Below, in pieces: positions 33,992 to 42,996 of a stretch of DNA of 64,000 nucleotides. The translations under genes were made by a program, and so were the position numbers. Within the stretch, counting starts at the first letter, position 1. Each line of letters starts with the position of its first letter. A model generated the notes under the pieces. The model made no database searches. It worked only from the letters and a program-made list of their open reading frames with translations, and was not told where the DNA came from. This stretch comes from Natronosalvus rutilus (GTDB taxonomy: Archaea; Halobacteriota; Halobacteria; Halobacteriales; Natrialbaceae), in contig NZ_CP100356.1 in assembly GCF_024204665.1 (NCBI RefSeq), positions 1 to 64,000 of the forward strand. Direction: 5' to 3'.

Positions 33992-36016
33992 ATGCGCGTT
34001 ACACCGAGCGATTACTGTGACATCAGCCAAGCGAGTGAACCGGCTCTCTCACCAGACGGAGAGCAGGTTGCTTTCGTCAAGCGAACTCCCAGTGACCAGC
34101 AGAAGTACGATTCAACTATCTATCTCTCGTCGGTTTCAGACGAGGAGAGTATCCGGTTCACCCAAGAGTTAGGAGCTGATTCCAGTCCGTGCTGGTCACC
34201 AGAGGGGAACAAACTGGCCTTCGTCAGCACGAGAGGCGATGATGAGACGCCGCAACTTTGGTTACTCCCAATCGACGGTGGTGAGGCGGAGCAACTGACC
34301 GACGTCGTTGGTGGTGTGAGCGATCCCACATGGTCTCCCGACGGTCGATACATCGCCTTCACGCAGAAGACGACGGTGGACGAACGAGATGCCGAGCTCG
34401 ACCTCGAGTGGGAGAACGACCCCGAATATGAACGCGAGGAGCCGAGCCCACGAGTCATCGGGCGACTTGTTTACCGCGAACACGGTGGCTACATCGACGG
34501 TCGTCGCCAGCACCTGTATCTATACGATATCGAGGCCGGCAACGTCGAGCGAGTAACCGATGGAGCGTTCGACTGGGCGAATCCGGACTGGGGCAATGCC
34601 GGGACGCTGTACGGAACTGTGCGAAGGACGGGCGACCCGGACGACAACCTCGTCCACGATATCGTAGCCATCGACGTCAACTCCGGTGACGAGACGACGG
34701 TGACACAGACCACAGGCTGGGATCCGTCGTTCAGCGCGACGACTGACGGACGTATTGCGTTCAGATATAGCGACGACGAGGAGCCGGGTCCGTCGATGCG
34801 GCTGACGGAGATCCGTGTCGTCGACCGCGAAACGGGTGAAGAATGGACGGCGACCGAAGGTCTCTCACGGCGGGTCTACCGTGGGTGTACTCCGGTGTGG
34901 GACGACGCTGAGGAGTCGATTTACGTGCTCGTCCCCAATGAAGGTGTGGTTCGATTGTACGAACTTGACCCCCAGAACGAATCTGAACCCACTCTCGTCG
35001 ACACAGGCAAGACAGAACACATCGAGTCGATGTCGGTTAGCAATAACCACGTGGCGTTCGTCCAGAGCACGTCGAAGGCACCGAGTGACGTGTTCGTCGC
35101 GACGACAGAGGGCGGGGAGCCGACGCGCGTGAGCCGGCTCAACGACGAGTACCTCGCCAAGCGAGATGTACAGCTTCCCGAAGAGGTGTGGGTCGAATCC
35201 GAGGACGAAACGGATGTTCAGGGCTGGATGCTCACACCACCTGACTTCGACGAAGATGAGACGTATCCCGCGATTCTGGAGATTCACGGCGGCCCATCTA
35301 TCATGTGGACGACCAGCGGTACGATGTGGCACGAGTTCCAACTGCTCGCGTCTATGGGGTACGTCGTCGCCTGGTGTAACCCACGGGGTTCGACCGGCTA
35401 CGGCGAAGACCACACGCTCGCAATCGGCGGCGACTGGGGTGGGCCGGACTACCGAGATCTGATGGCGTTCATGGATGAAATCGCCGGACAAACGTACGTC
35501 GACGACTCGAACCTCTTTGTCACAGGCGGGAGCTTCGGTGGCTTCATGACGAGCTGGATCGTCGGCCACACCAACCGGTTTAGCGGAGCCGTGACACAGC
35601 GCGGTGTCTACGACCAGATTGCCCAATACGGGGCTACCGACACCTATCACTCGAACGAAAAGCAGCTCGGGCTGCCGTGGGAAGACCCGATCAAGTACTG
35701 GGAGTCTTCTCCCGTCGCGTACGCCGACCGGGTCAAGACGCCGACTCTCATAATCCACAGTGAAGAAGATTACCGCGTCCCGGTTCACAATGCCGACACC
35801 CTGTACCGGTTCTACCGGAAAAACGGCGTCGAAACACGCTACATCAGGTATCCACGTGAAGGCCACGAACTGTCGCGCTCGGGCGAGCCGGGTCACGTCG
35901 TCGACCGCCTCGAACGAATCCTGCGATGGTTCAACGGGTACTCAGACTACCATGATGAGCCACCAGTGGTGGAAACCGAGGAGACGGAAAGAGACTGGAA
36001 GCCGACTGTTGGGTAA
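33992..36016 (+). CDS. S9 prolyl-oligopeptidase-family serine peptidase
   Basis: 674 residues: an N-terminal beta-propeller built from Tol-like repeats (LSPDGEQVAFVKR, WSPEGNKLAFVSTRGDD, WSPDGRYIAFTQK) to about residue 400, then an alpha/beta-hydrolase peptidase domain. The nucleophile is Ser in GGSFGGFMTSW near 510, the Asp is expected in HSEEDYRVPV, and the His is in YPREGHELSRSG near 630. The family includes acylaminoacyl and dipeptidyl peptidases that admit only short peptides. ATG 33992 gives the MRVTPSDYCD start, with a TAATACTC box 30 nt upstream. It converges on the cytosine-deaminase-like gene. Confidence 0.94.
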   Translation: MRVTPSDYCDISQASEPALSPDGEQVAFVKRTPSDQQKYDSTIYLSSVSDEESIRFTQELGADSSPCWSPEGNKLAFVSTRGDDETPQLWLLPIDGGEAEQLTDVVGGVSDPTWSPDGRYIAFTQKTTVDERDAELDLEWENDPEYEREEPSPRVIGRLVYREHGGYIDGRRQHLYLYDIEAGNVERVTDGAFDWANPDWGNAGTLYGTVRRTGDPDDNLVHDIVAIDVNSGDETTVTQTTGWDPSFSATTDGRIAFRYSDDEEPGPSMRLTEIRVVDRETGEEWTATEGLSRRVYRGCTPVWDDAEESIYVLVPNEGVVRLYELDPQNESEPTLVDTGKTEHIESMSVSNNHVAFVQSTSKAPSDVFVATTEGGEPTRVSRLNDEYLAKRDVQLPEEVWVESEDETDVQGWMLTPPDFDEDETYPAILEIHGGPSIMWTTSGTMWHEFQLLASMGYVVAWCNPRGSTGYGEDHTLAIGGDWGGPDYRDLMAFMDEIAGQTYVDDSNLFVTGGSFGGFMTSWIVGHTNRFSGAVTQRGVYDQIAQYGATDTYHSNEKQLGLPWEDPIKYWESSPVAYADRVKTPTLIIHSEEDYRVPVHNADTLYRFYRKNGVETRYIRYPREGHELSRSGEPGHVVDRLERILRWFNGYSDYHDEPPVVETEETERDWKPTVG

Positions 36017-36028
36017 CCCGAACCACAG

Positions 36029-37339
36029 TTAGACAGATACTGCAAAATCAACCGACTCCCACTGTTCATTCGTTCGAACGTAGACCGTACCCAACTCACG
36101 ACGAGTGACTGGCCTCCCCTCGCGAACGACGAGTCGGCGTGGAGCACGGGTCCGAAGCGCGTTGTAGGAGTCCGGCGCGTCGAACAGAACGAACGAGCCC
36201 TCGTTGCCGGGTTTGAGTCCCGAGTTGAGGCCGAGAATCGACGCGTTGTTTTCAATTACCATCTCCCACAGCGTCGGCACGTCGTACCAGCTCGTCAGGT
36301 GACCGAAGTGCGCGAGGAACAGTACCTCACCGAGCGGGTCGCAGTCGCCATACGGGTGGTACTTGTCAACCATGTTGTCCTGCCCGATACCGACAGTAAT
36401 TCCTGCTTCGAGGAGTTCGTCGACCCGAGTGTGTCCGCGACGGCGCGGATAGTCGTCGCGTCGTCCCTGCAGTTCGGCGTTCGTCGTCGGGTTTGTGATA
36501 ACGGAGATGTCATTCCGGGCAAGCAAGCCGCGAAGTTTGTCGGCGTACGCATTGGGATAGGTGTGCATCGCTGTGAGGTGACTTGCCGTGACTTGAGTGT
36601 CGAGCGACCGTTTTTCGACTTCACTAGCGAGCACGCCAGTGAACCTAGAGTACGAGTCATCGGACTCGTCGATGTGTGGATCCAACGGTCGGTCGTAGCT
36701 ATCTGCGAGGTCGACTATCGTCTTCACGTGCTCGACACCGTCTTCGCGGGTCGCCTCCTTGTGTGGGATTCCGCCGACGACATCGACGCCTGCATCAAGT
36801 GCGTTGCACAATGCCTCCACCTCCGCGTTGGAACGGACGAGCGAATCGAGCGGGAGGCCGACAATCTGGACGTCGACGACCCCCTCGTAGACGCGACAGA
36901 GCTCGAGCAGACCCTCAACAAGTTTGTTGCCGTGGCGGGAAGATGTATCCACGTGAGTTCGAACCGTCGTAACGCCGTGTGCGAGAAACCAGTTGAGTTG
37001 CGAGCTAGTGCGTTCAACGATAGATTTCGGTTCGAGCATACCAGCCTCTTCCAGATCATCGTACATCTCCCATCCGACGCCGAACCGATCCGGCCTCGGC
37101 ATTTCATATCCGTCCCTGAGTAAGCCTGAAAACGTGTTCGCTGTTACAAGATAGGTATGGGGTTCAGCAAACGGAGGCGTGACAAGGCGTCCATCAGCGT
37201 GGAATCGCTGACTCGTGTCGAATGCATCGATGTCTCCCTCTCCTCTAGATACAATCTGATCGATTTGTCCGTCACGAATCTCGATATCAATGGCGTCTCC
37301 GTTCCTGAGAACCGCATTTGTCAGTATAAAATCGGTCAT
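36029..37339 (-). CDS. Cytosine-deaminase-like amidohydrolase with HxY metal motif
   Basis: 436 residues, homologous along its length to CodA. HVDESDD-type landmarks are present as PHIDESDDSYSRF (metal His and catalytic Glu), VTASHLTAMHTY, and GQDNMVDKYHPYGD with the metal Asp. The first metal motif, H-x-H-L-D in CodA, reads PHTYLV here: His61 is kept and Tyr63 replaces the second ligand (codon 37153-37151). The Gln/Trp residues that read cytosine (FPQ, DPWYP contexts) are also different (GLPLDS, DKYHPYG). Cytosine deamination is therefore unlikely; deamination or hydrolysis of another ring, such as a creatinine-like one, is possible. It has its own TATAATAAAT promoter element at about 37361-37371. 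Confidence 0.86.
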   Translation of the reverse strand: MTDFILTNAVLRNGDAIDIEIRDGQIDQIVSRGEGDIDAFDTSQRFHADGRLVTPPFAEPHTYLVTANTFSGLLRDGYEMPRPDRFGVGWEMYDDLEEAGMLEPKSIVERTSSQLNWFLAHGVTTVRTHVDTSSRHGNKLVEGLLELCRVYEGVVDVQIVGLPLDSLVRSNAEVEALCNALDAGVDVVGGIPHKEATREDGVEHVKTIVDLADSYDRPLDPHIDESDDSYSRFTGVLASEVEKRSLDTQVTASHLTAMHTYPNAYADKLRGLLARNDISVITNPTTNAELQGRRDDYPRRRGHTRVDELLEAGITVGIGQDNMVDKYHPYGDCDPLGEVLFLAHFGHLTSWYDVPTLWEMVIENNASILGLNSGLKPGNEGSFVLFDAPDSYNALRTRAPRRLVVREGRPVTRRELGTVYVRTNEQWESVDFAVSV

Positions 37340-37379
37340 GCACAGCAAGTCGGCTGGAGTTATAATAAATTGAGGTCGG

Positions 37380-38417
37380 TTATTTGCCCGACTGTACGAA
37401 CTGAACTGTCTCCGTCACTCTCTCACCGGTTGGCCCATCTTCAAGAACATTTAGTACGTCGCGTATCTCGTTCACTTCGAGGTCGACGATCCCGAGTCCG
37501 ATGTAGTAGGCCTGGAACGCCGGGAATGCGTCGACTGGCCCTTCAATCTGGAAACGAATGAACGTCTCAGAAGTAAGTCGCCTAATTGGGAAACACGTTT
37601 CACTCGGATCCACCGTCGTCCACTCGATGTCCCCATCCATCGAGTAGCCGATTGCGGGAGTGATGGTTGCTTCCTCCGGAACTTTTGCAATGAGCCGTAG
37701 AAACGCCGCAACAGAGTATTTGTCTGCCCGGAATTCGTCAGTAGTTGCATACGCCGGGTCAGCATCTGCACTGTATCCCGGCAACCAAGGGAGCCACGTG
37801 TTTGAGTCGAGTGAAACCGCCTCGCCCACAAGGTCAATTGCTTGTTGATCTGCTCCTGCCCAGTGGCAGCACAGTGCCCTGACCGTTCGAGTGATGACAC
37901 TGTCCGATATGGTTTGAGCAGCACTCACTGCATCCTTTAGTTCGTCAGCTGCCCGCTCCCACTCCTGGCCATTGATTGCATCCAGTGCTTTGGACATAGC
38001 ATCCATCACTGTTTCCGAGACATCCAGTCGCGTGAGTGGTTCCGCCTCCCGCGTCATACTGAAGGTGTACACTAGTGCCTCCTCGTTGGAAAGAGAGAGA
38101 CTGTTTTCGTGTGTAACGATCACCGAAACATCGTTGGCAGCGAGTCTCTCTCGGACACTGCTGACCACTGCTTTGATTATGTCCTGTTGGTCATCTCCAA
38201 TGGAATGTGAGCCAGTTTGAACTCCCTCAGCAGCCTCATCAAATCGATCCTGACTCTCCGCATCAACAGCAGATTCGAACGCCTCCCTAACGAGCGCCTG
38301 TGACGAGTCGTCGGCCAATGCTGGTGAGTCATCCCCATCCCGTTCGGCGAGTGCGTTGAGGAGAATTGGATCGACAGGGTGAATATCCCACTTCATCTCG
38401 TCAAGTTTGCCAGTCAT
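37380..38417 (-). CDS. Unknown protein coupled to the second ABC operon
   Basis: 345 residues, no family recognised. Its ATG overlaps the stop of dppF-2 (ATGA), so it is translated with the transporter. N-terminal 130 residues are polar, with a helical stretch EAFESAVDAESQDRFDEAAE. A TPR-like helical middle follows (SKALDAINGQEWERAADELKD, then VRALCCHWAGADQQAIDLVGE). The C-terminal third looks like strands: EWTTVDPSETCFPIRRLTSE, FIRFQIEGPVDAFPAFQAYY. No signal peptide or membrane helix is present. An accessory or regulatory partner of the transporter ATPases is the best inference; system 1 lacks a counterpart. Confidence 0.75.
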   Translation of the reverse strand: MTGKLDEMKWDIHPVDPILLNALAERDGDDSPALADDSSQALVREAFESAVDAESQDRFDEAAEGVQTGSHSIGDDQQDIIKAVVSSVRERLAANDVSVIVTHENSLSLSNEEALVYTFSMTREAEPLTRLDVSETVMDAMSKALDAINGQEWERAADELKDAVSAAQTISDSVITRTVRALCCHWAGADQQAIDLVGEAVSLDSNTWLPWLPGYSADADPAYATTDEFRADKYSVAAFLRLIAKVPEEATITPAIGYSMDGDIEWTTVDPSETCFPIRRLTSETFIRFQIEGPVDAFPAFQAYYIGLGIVDLEVNEIRDVLNVLEDGPTGERVTETVQFVQSGK

Positions 38418-39853
38418 TTTCGCTCCTCTAGGTTTGGTGCCGAAGATTTCGCTTTACTACCGACGACACCAATAGCACGATCGGGTTGTCCAGGCATGGT
38501 TTCGTCATATAGGTGGCAAGAAGCAGACCGCATATCTGCCGTCACTATTTCATCCGGGATGTCTGTCGCACAAACAGTATTCCAGAGTTCGTCAACCAGC
38601 TTCACCGCCTTGGTATTGGAATCAGTAATTGCGACGTTCAGGGAGCGTCGGATCTCTTCTTCGACCGAAGGAGGGAGTTCTTGCGTCGAATTCTTCTTCC
38701 CTTCTTGAGAGCCCAAGTGGGATGGGGTCCACTCTCCTACATGTTCCTCATAGAGTGCATCGAGAATATCATCATCTGTGACTGAGTTCTGGCGGGTTTC
38801 GAGCTCCCGACGCATTGCCTCAGGCTGGACATCACCATTTTTCAGCCGTGTCTTGTACCGAAGAACACGTCGCCACTCTTCATGGCTGTGTGCCCAGTTT
38901 TCTGGTGGGATTACTTTGGGACAACGCGGATGGAAGTTGCAGCCACTTGGTGGGTTAATTGGTGACGGAACGTCACCCTCGAGTCGAATGCTCTCACGCT
39001 GTAGATTTGGATCCGGGAGGGGGATAGACGAGAGTAACGACTGCGTGTAGGGGTGTTCTGCGTGCTGGAACAGCTCAGACGTTGGTCCTCGTTCGACTAC
39101 CTGTCCGAGGTACATGACAATGACTCTGTCGCAAATCTGGCGAACGACAGCCAGATCATGCGTAATAAACAACATCGTTAAGTCCCGTTTTTGCTGGAGA
39201 TCGAATATCAAGTTGAGGATCTGAGCTTGGACAGAAACGTCTAGTGCGCTCGTCGGCTCGTCCGCGACGATGAGTTCAGGTTCGACGGACATCGCTCGGG
39301 CAATCGCGATACGCTGACGCTGACCCCCGGAGAACTCGTGGGGATAACGGTCGAGATGCTCCTTACTGAGCCCTACCTCTTCGAGCAAATCGCCCGCGCG
39401 TTGTATCCGTTCCTGTTTATTATCACCAATTCCATGAATTTCCATGGGTTCAACGAGTGTTTTTCGGACAGTGTACCGGGGGTTAAGCGACTCGAAAGGA
39501 TCCTGGTAAATCATCTGAGCCTTGCTTCGGAACTCTAGAAGCTCTGAACCCGAATACGACGTTACTTCCTCATCTCCAAAGTAGATCTTACCGTCAGTCG
39601 GCTCGATGAGCCGGAGAATTGTTCGTGCTAGCGTCGATTTTCCACATCCGCTCTCCCCGACCAGTCCGAGAATCTCACCACTCTGAACCGACAAGTCAAC
39701 CCCGTCGACGGCCCGAATAGTTCTGACCTCACGATTTGGTCGAATACGGTTGAGCCAGGAATCGTTTTCTGTGAAGTGCTTCGTGAGCGATTCTGTACGA
39801 ACAACTGGGGCGAACGATTCTTCCGTCGTCACCTGTTGGTTGGTCTGAGTCAT
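38414..39853 (-). CDS. dppF: ABC transporter ATP-binding protein DppF-like with C-terminal insertion (system 2)
   Basis: 479 residues. Walker A is GESGCGKST, the signature is FSGGQRQR, Walker B is [12 protein letters not shown], and the switch His is in FITHDLAVV. As in system 1, the first C-terminal Cys pair (GCNFHPRCP) is separated from the later Cys residues (NTVCATDIP, SASCHLY) by about 120 inserted residues, including RRELETRQNSVTDDDILDAL. About 20 further residues follow. It overlaps dppD upstream and the unknown gene downstream by four bases each, giving strict translational coupling. Confidence 0.94.
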   Translation of the reverse strand: MTQTNQQVTTEESFAPVVRTESLTKHFTENDSWLNRIRPNREVRTIRAVDGVDLSVQSGEILGLVGESGCGKSTLARTILRLIEPTDGKIYFGDEEVTSYSGSELLEFRSKAQMIYQDPFESLNPRYTVRKTLVEPMEIHGIGDNKQERIQRAGDLLEEVGLSKEHLDRYPHEFSGGQRQRIAIARAMSVEPELIVADEPTSALDVSVQAQILNLIFDLQQKRDLTMLFITHDLAVVRQICDRVIVMYLGQVVERGPTSELFQHAEHPYTQSLLSSIPLPDPNLQRESIRLEGDVPSPINPPSGCNFHPRCPKVIPPENWAHSHEEWRRVLRYKTRLKNGDVQPEAMRRELETRQNSVTDDDILDALYEEHVGEWTPSHLGSQEGKKNSTQELPPSVEEEIRRSLNVAITDSNTKAVKLVDELWNTVCATDIPDEIVTADMRSASCHLYDETMPGQPDRAIGVVGSKAKSSAPNLEERK

Positions 39854-40908
39854 GTTGGATTGTCAAAGATGCAGGCACTGAAATGTCTGTCGTCGACCTC
39901 ACGTAGCCTGGGGTCGGACTTCGAACAATCTTCTGTTGCGTACGGACAGCGAGATTCGAAGTTGCAACCCTTTGGTGTCGACGCGAGGCTTGGAACTGTA
40001 CCTGAGATGGGTGAGAGTTTCTGTCCATCTCTCGTGGGATCGGGAACCGCCTCGATCAACCCCTGCGTGTATGGATGTCGAGGGTCGTTAAATATCTCAT
40101 CAACGGTACCATATTCGACGATGCGGCCCGCATACATCACCGCCAGGCGATCACAAGTCTCGGCGACGACACCCAGATTGTGTGTTACGATGACGACGCT
40201 CATATCGAGTTCCTCGTTGAGTTCTTTGATAATATCAAGAATTTGGGCCTGAATTGTTACGTCCAGCGCCGTTGTCGGTTCGTCCGCGATGAGCAGGTCC
40301 GGTTCACACGCGAGGGCCATCGATATGACGGCACGCTGTAACATCCCGCCACTGAACTGATGAGGATAATCATCAACGCGATCTTCGGGGCTTGGGATAC
40401 CGACTTGCCGCATGAGATCAATCGCACGTGTTCGAGAGGCTTCCTTCTGCAGATCTTCATGAATCCGCAACGGTTCACCAACCTGCCAGCCGATGTTGTA
40501 GACGGGGTTCATCGCCGTCGAAGGTTCTTGAAACACCATGGAAATTCGGCTGCCACGATATTTACGGAGTTCGCTCTGTGAGAGTTCCGTCAGGTCGACA
40601 CCATCAAACATAACTGAGCCATCAGCGATATACCCTGGTGAGTCTACGAGACCCATTAGCGAAAGGCTTGTGACGCTCTTTCCACAACCGGATTCACCAA
40701 CAATACCGAGTATTTCTCCCTTCTCCACTTCGAACGAAACGCCATCAGCTGCTCGAACGGTTCCCTCGTCCGTATCGAACCGGGTATGGAGGTTCTGGAC
40801 GGACAACAATGGTTCGTTATTACGGCTAATGCGCTCAGCTTCCTCTTCACCACCTATTGTGGCTTCAGAGATGTTTTGCTCTTGTTTATTCATTTCTAGG
40901 TCGCTCAT
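39850..40908 (-). CDS. dppD: ABC transporter ATP-binding protein DppD-like (system 2)
   Basis: 352 residues. After a 30-residue Glu-rich lead it has Walker A GESGCGKS, the signature FSGGMLQR, Walker [13 protein letters not shown] and switch VTHNLGVV, with Asn where Asp is more common in the switch loop. The Cys motif is uninterrupted (GCNFESRCPYATEDC, then SACIFD). It overlaps dppC and dppF by four bases at either end. It pairs with DppF-2 to energise uptake through DppB-2/DppC-2. Confidence 0.94.
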   Translation of the reverse strand: MSDLEMNKQEQNISEATIGGEEEAERISRNNEPLLSVQNLHTRFDTDEGTVRAADGVSFEVEKGEILGIVGESGCGKSVTSLSLMGLVDSPGYIADGSVMFDGVDLTELSQSELRKYRGSRISMVFQEPSTAMNPVYNIGWQVGEPLRIHEDLQKEASRTRAIDLMRQVGIPSPEDRVDDYPHQFSGGMLQRAVISMALACEPDLLIADEPTTALDVTIQAQILDIIKELNEELDMSVVIVTHNLGVVAETCDRLAVMYAGRIVEYGTVDEIFNDPRHPYTQGLIEAVPDPTRDGQKLSPISGTVPSLASTPKGCNFESRCPYATEDCSKSDPRLREVDDRHFSACIFDNPT

Positions 40909-41807
40909 GCTCCCTCCTGTGTGGTTTCTGTCTGTGGGTCGATTTCGTCACGGAGTCCGTCGCCGAAGATGTTGAACGCGAGTACTGTGAACATTATCGC
41001 TAGTCCTGGGAAGGTGGAAATCCACCACCCCTCTGGAAGGTACTGTCGGCCATCAGCAATGAGAACTCCCCACGTCGGTGTCGGCGGCTGGACGCCCAAA
41101 CCGAGGAACGACAGCGAAGCTTCGAAAATAATTGCCGTCGCAACGTGGAATGTCGCCTGGACAAACACAGGTGTGAATGCGTTTGGGATGACATGTTTCC
41201 AGAGTACCTTCAGCTCTGAGAGCCCGGTACCGCGGGCCGCTTCAACGAATTCCTCTTCCTTGACTGAAAGCACGTCACCGCGTATCAGCCGTGCATACTG
41301 AGGAGTATATACGATCGCGATGACAATGATGATGTTTTGAAGGCTCGCTCCTACGGCACCAACGAGTGCCAGCGCCAGGATGAGCGATGGAAACGAAATC
41401 ATAACATCCACGCCACGCATCAATACCTCATCAACGTAACCACCGCGGTATCCGGCAATCGAACCGATAGTAACTCCCAGCGCAACCGCGATAGACACGG
41501 CAACCACCCCAACTAAGAGCGATATCCGAGTTCCATGAATTACTCTTGATAGAATATCCCGGCCGGTAAGATCTGTTCCCATCGGGTGGTCAATTGATGG
41601 ACCTTGGACTGAAGCGCCGTAGTCAGGAACAGTTGGTTCGTACGGTGCAACAAAATCTGCAAATACCGCGACGAGTACGATGCCAACTATCAGCCACATC
41701 GAAACTCTCGCGGCAAAATCGAGGTTGGAGTACACCTGCACAGCACGTCTGAGCTGAGCTATCGTGTGATCCTTTATCGTCGGTTGTTTGATTTTTTCTG
41801 TCGCCAT
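40905..41807 (-). CDS. dppC: ABC transporter permease DppC-like (system 2)
   Basis: 300 residues, about six membrane helices. The DppC hallmark is HPMGTDLTGRDILSRVIHG near residue 75. The coupling loop is VEAARGTGLSELKVLWKHVI and the C-terminus FNIFGDGLRDEIDPQ. The N-terminus is shorter than in system 1 and positively charged. Its start lies 84 bp downstream of the dppB-2 stop, and it overlaps dppD-2 by four bases. Confidence 0.94.
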   Translation of the reverse strand: MATEKIKQPTIKDHTIAQLRRAVQVYSNLDFAARVSMWLIVGIVLVAVFADFVAPYEPTVPDYGASVQGPSIDHPMGTDLTGRDILSRVIHGTRISLLVGVVAVSIAVALGVTIGSIAGYRGGYVDEVLMRGVDVMISFPSLILALALVGAVGASLQNIIIVIAIVYTPQYARLIRGDVLSVKEEEFVEAARGTGLSELKVLWKHVIPNAFTPVFVQATFHVATAIIFEASLSFLGLGVQPPTPTWGVLIADGRQYLPEGWWISTFPGLAIMFTVLAFNIFGDGLRDEIDPQTETTQEGA

Positions 41808-41891
41808 TAGGGCACCCTCTGATCCGTTTTTGCCTGGGTCATTGTCCTCGGTAGAGTCTGTTTGAACGTATATTCGATTATACGAGGTAGC

Positions 41892-42863
41892 TTACTCATA
41901 TTCAATCCTCGGGTCTAGTACCGTATACAGAAGGTCGACAACCAGGTTCATTACCACGAAGACGGTGGCAAACAACAAGACAAGGCCCTGGATGAGCGGC
42001 ATATCTTGCTGTTGAACCGCCTGGAAGAGTAGTCGTCCGACTCCTGGCCAAGCGAATACCTCCTCAACAACGACTGCGCCATTCAAGAGATACCCTATCT
42101 GTAATCCAGCAACCGTAACCACCGGAATAAGTGCATTTCTGAGAGCGTGAATAACTATGATAGCCTGCTCTTTCGCCCCTTTCGACCGTGCAGTGCGTAT
42201 GTAGTCCTCCTGCATGGCCTCGGCCATTGATGACCGAGTGAGCCGCATGGTAATCGCTGAAAATCCGACACCAAGGATAATTCCTGGAGGGAGGACATGC
42301 CATAGCCACCCCCCAAAACTTTCGAACGGTGAAACGTATCCACCGGCGGGAATCAATTGATATCCGAACCAGCGATTCCAGAACAGCGCTCCAAATAGAA
42401 TCGTCATCAAGCCGAGCCAAAACGAAGGGATGCTGATTCCGGTGAACGCTATGACGCGACTTATCTGGTCGATCCAACTGTCCTTATAGACGCCCGAAAG
42501 GACACCGAGCGGTACTGCGATAAGAATTGAGACAATGAACGCCACGAAGGCGATCTGGATTGTCGGCCAGATATGGGCTGCAATCACTGATGTAACAGGT
42601 CTGTCCTGTGAATACGACATCCCGAGGTCAAGTGTTATTGCGTCAGTGAGCCAATTCAGGTACTGAACTGGAAGAGGGTCATCTAATCCCAAGCGAGCCC
42701 GAAGCGCCGCTACCGTCTCTGGCGTACGAGCTTGTGGAGGGATCATTGCAGTAGTTGGATCACCTGGAGTGAGTCTGACGAGCAGAAACACGACAAGAGT
42801 CACCCCGATAAAAACGGGTATCAAACTTGCCAGCCGTTTAAGTAGGTAGTTTGTTCTGTCCAT
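41892..42863 (-). CDS. dppB: ABC transporter permease DppB-like (system 2)
   Basis: 323 residues with the standard DppB/OppB profile: a basic start (MDRTNYLLKRLASLIPVFIG), the periplasmic-side LTPGDPTTAMIPPQARTPE loop, and the coupling loop IRTARSKGAKEQAIIVIHAL. The end FVVMNLVVDLLYTVLDPRIE is typical. It lies 133 bp downstream of the binding-lipoprotein gene in the same direction, probably in one transcript with moderated expression relative to that lipoprotein. Confidence 0.94.
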   Translation of the reverse strand: MDRTNYLLKRLASLIPVFIGVTLVVFLLVRLTPGDPTTAMIPPQARTPETVAALRARLGLDDPLPVQYLNWLTDAITLDLGMSYSQDRPVTSVIAAHIWPTIQIAFVAFIVSILIAVPLGVLSGVYKDSWIDQISRVIAFTGISIPSFWLGLMTILFGALFWNRWFGYQLIPAGGYVSPFESFGGWLWHVLPPGIILGVGFSAITMRLTRSSMAEAMQEDYIRTARSKGAKEQAIIVIHALRNALIPVVTVAGLQIGYLLNGAVVVEEVFAWPGVGRLLFQAVQQQDMPLIQGLVLLFATVFVVMNLVVDLLYTVLDPRIEYE

Positions 42864-42996
42864 TTGTGTAAGGTTGACGTGTAGCTGTATTGAATCAGTT
42901 GTTGTTGTTCAGTTACTTATAGATGGTGGTATCGTAGTGTCTATAGGTGGCGTAACGAAGGACGGATTACCGATCTTCGGAAAGGTGGAGGGGCAG

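Noticed and set aside
34865-35896. 343-codon open frame opposite the S9 peptidase
   Set aside because: It lies antisense to a fully recognisable gene, and its translation is rich in Arg, His and Val with no motif; long antisense frames are common in GC-rich haloarchaeal genes.
36299-37123. 274-codon plus-strand frame opposite the cytosine-deaminase-like gene
   Set aside because: Mirror frame of a conserved gene, no domain seen.
36029-37339. Simple annotation as cytosine deaminase (codA)
   Set aside because: A metal His and pyrimidine-recognition residues are replaced.
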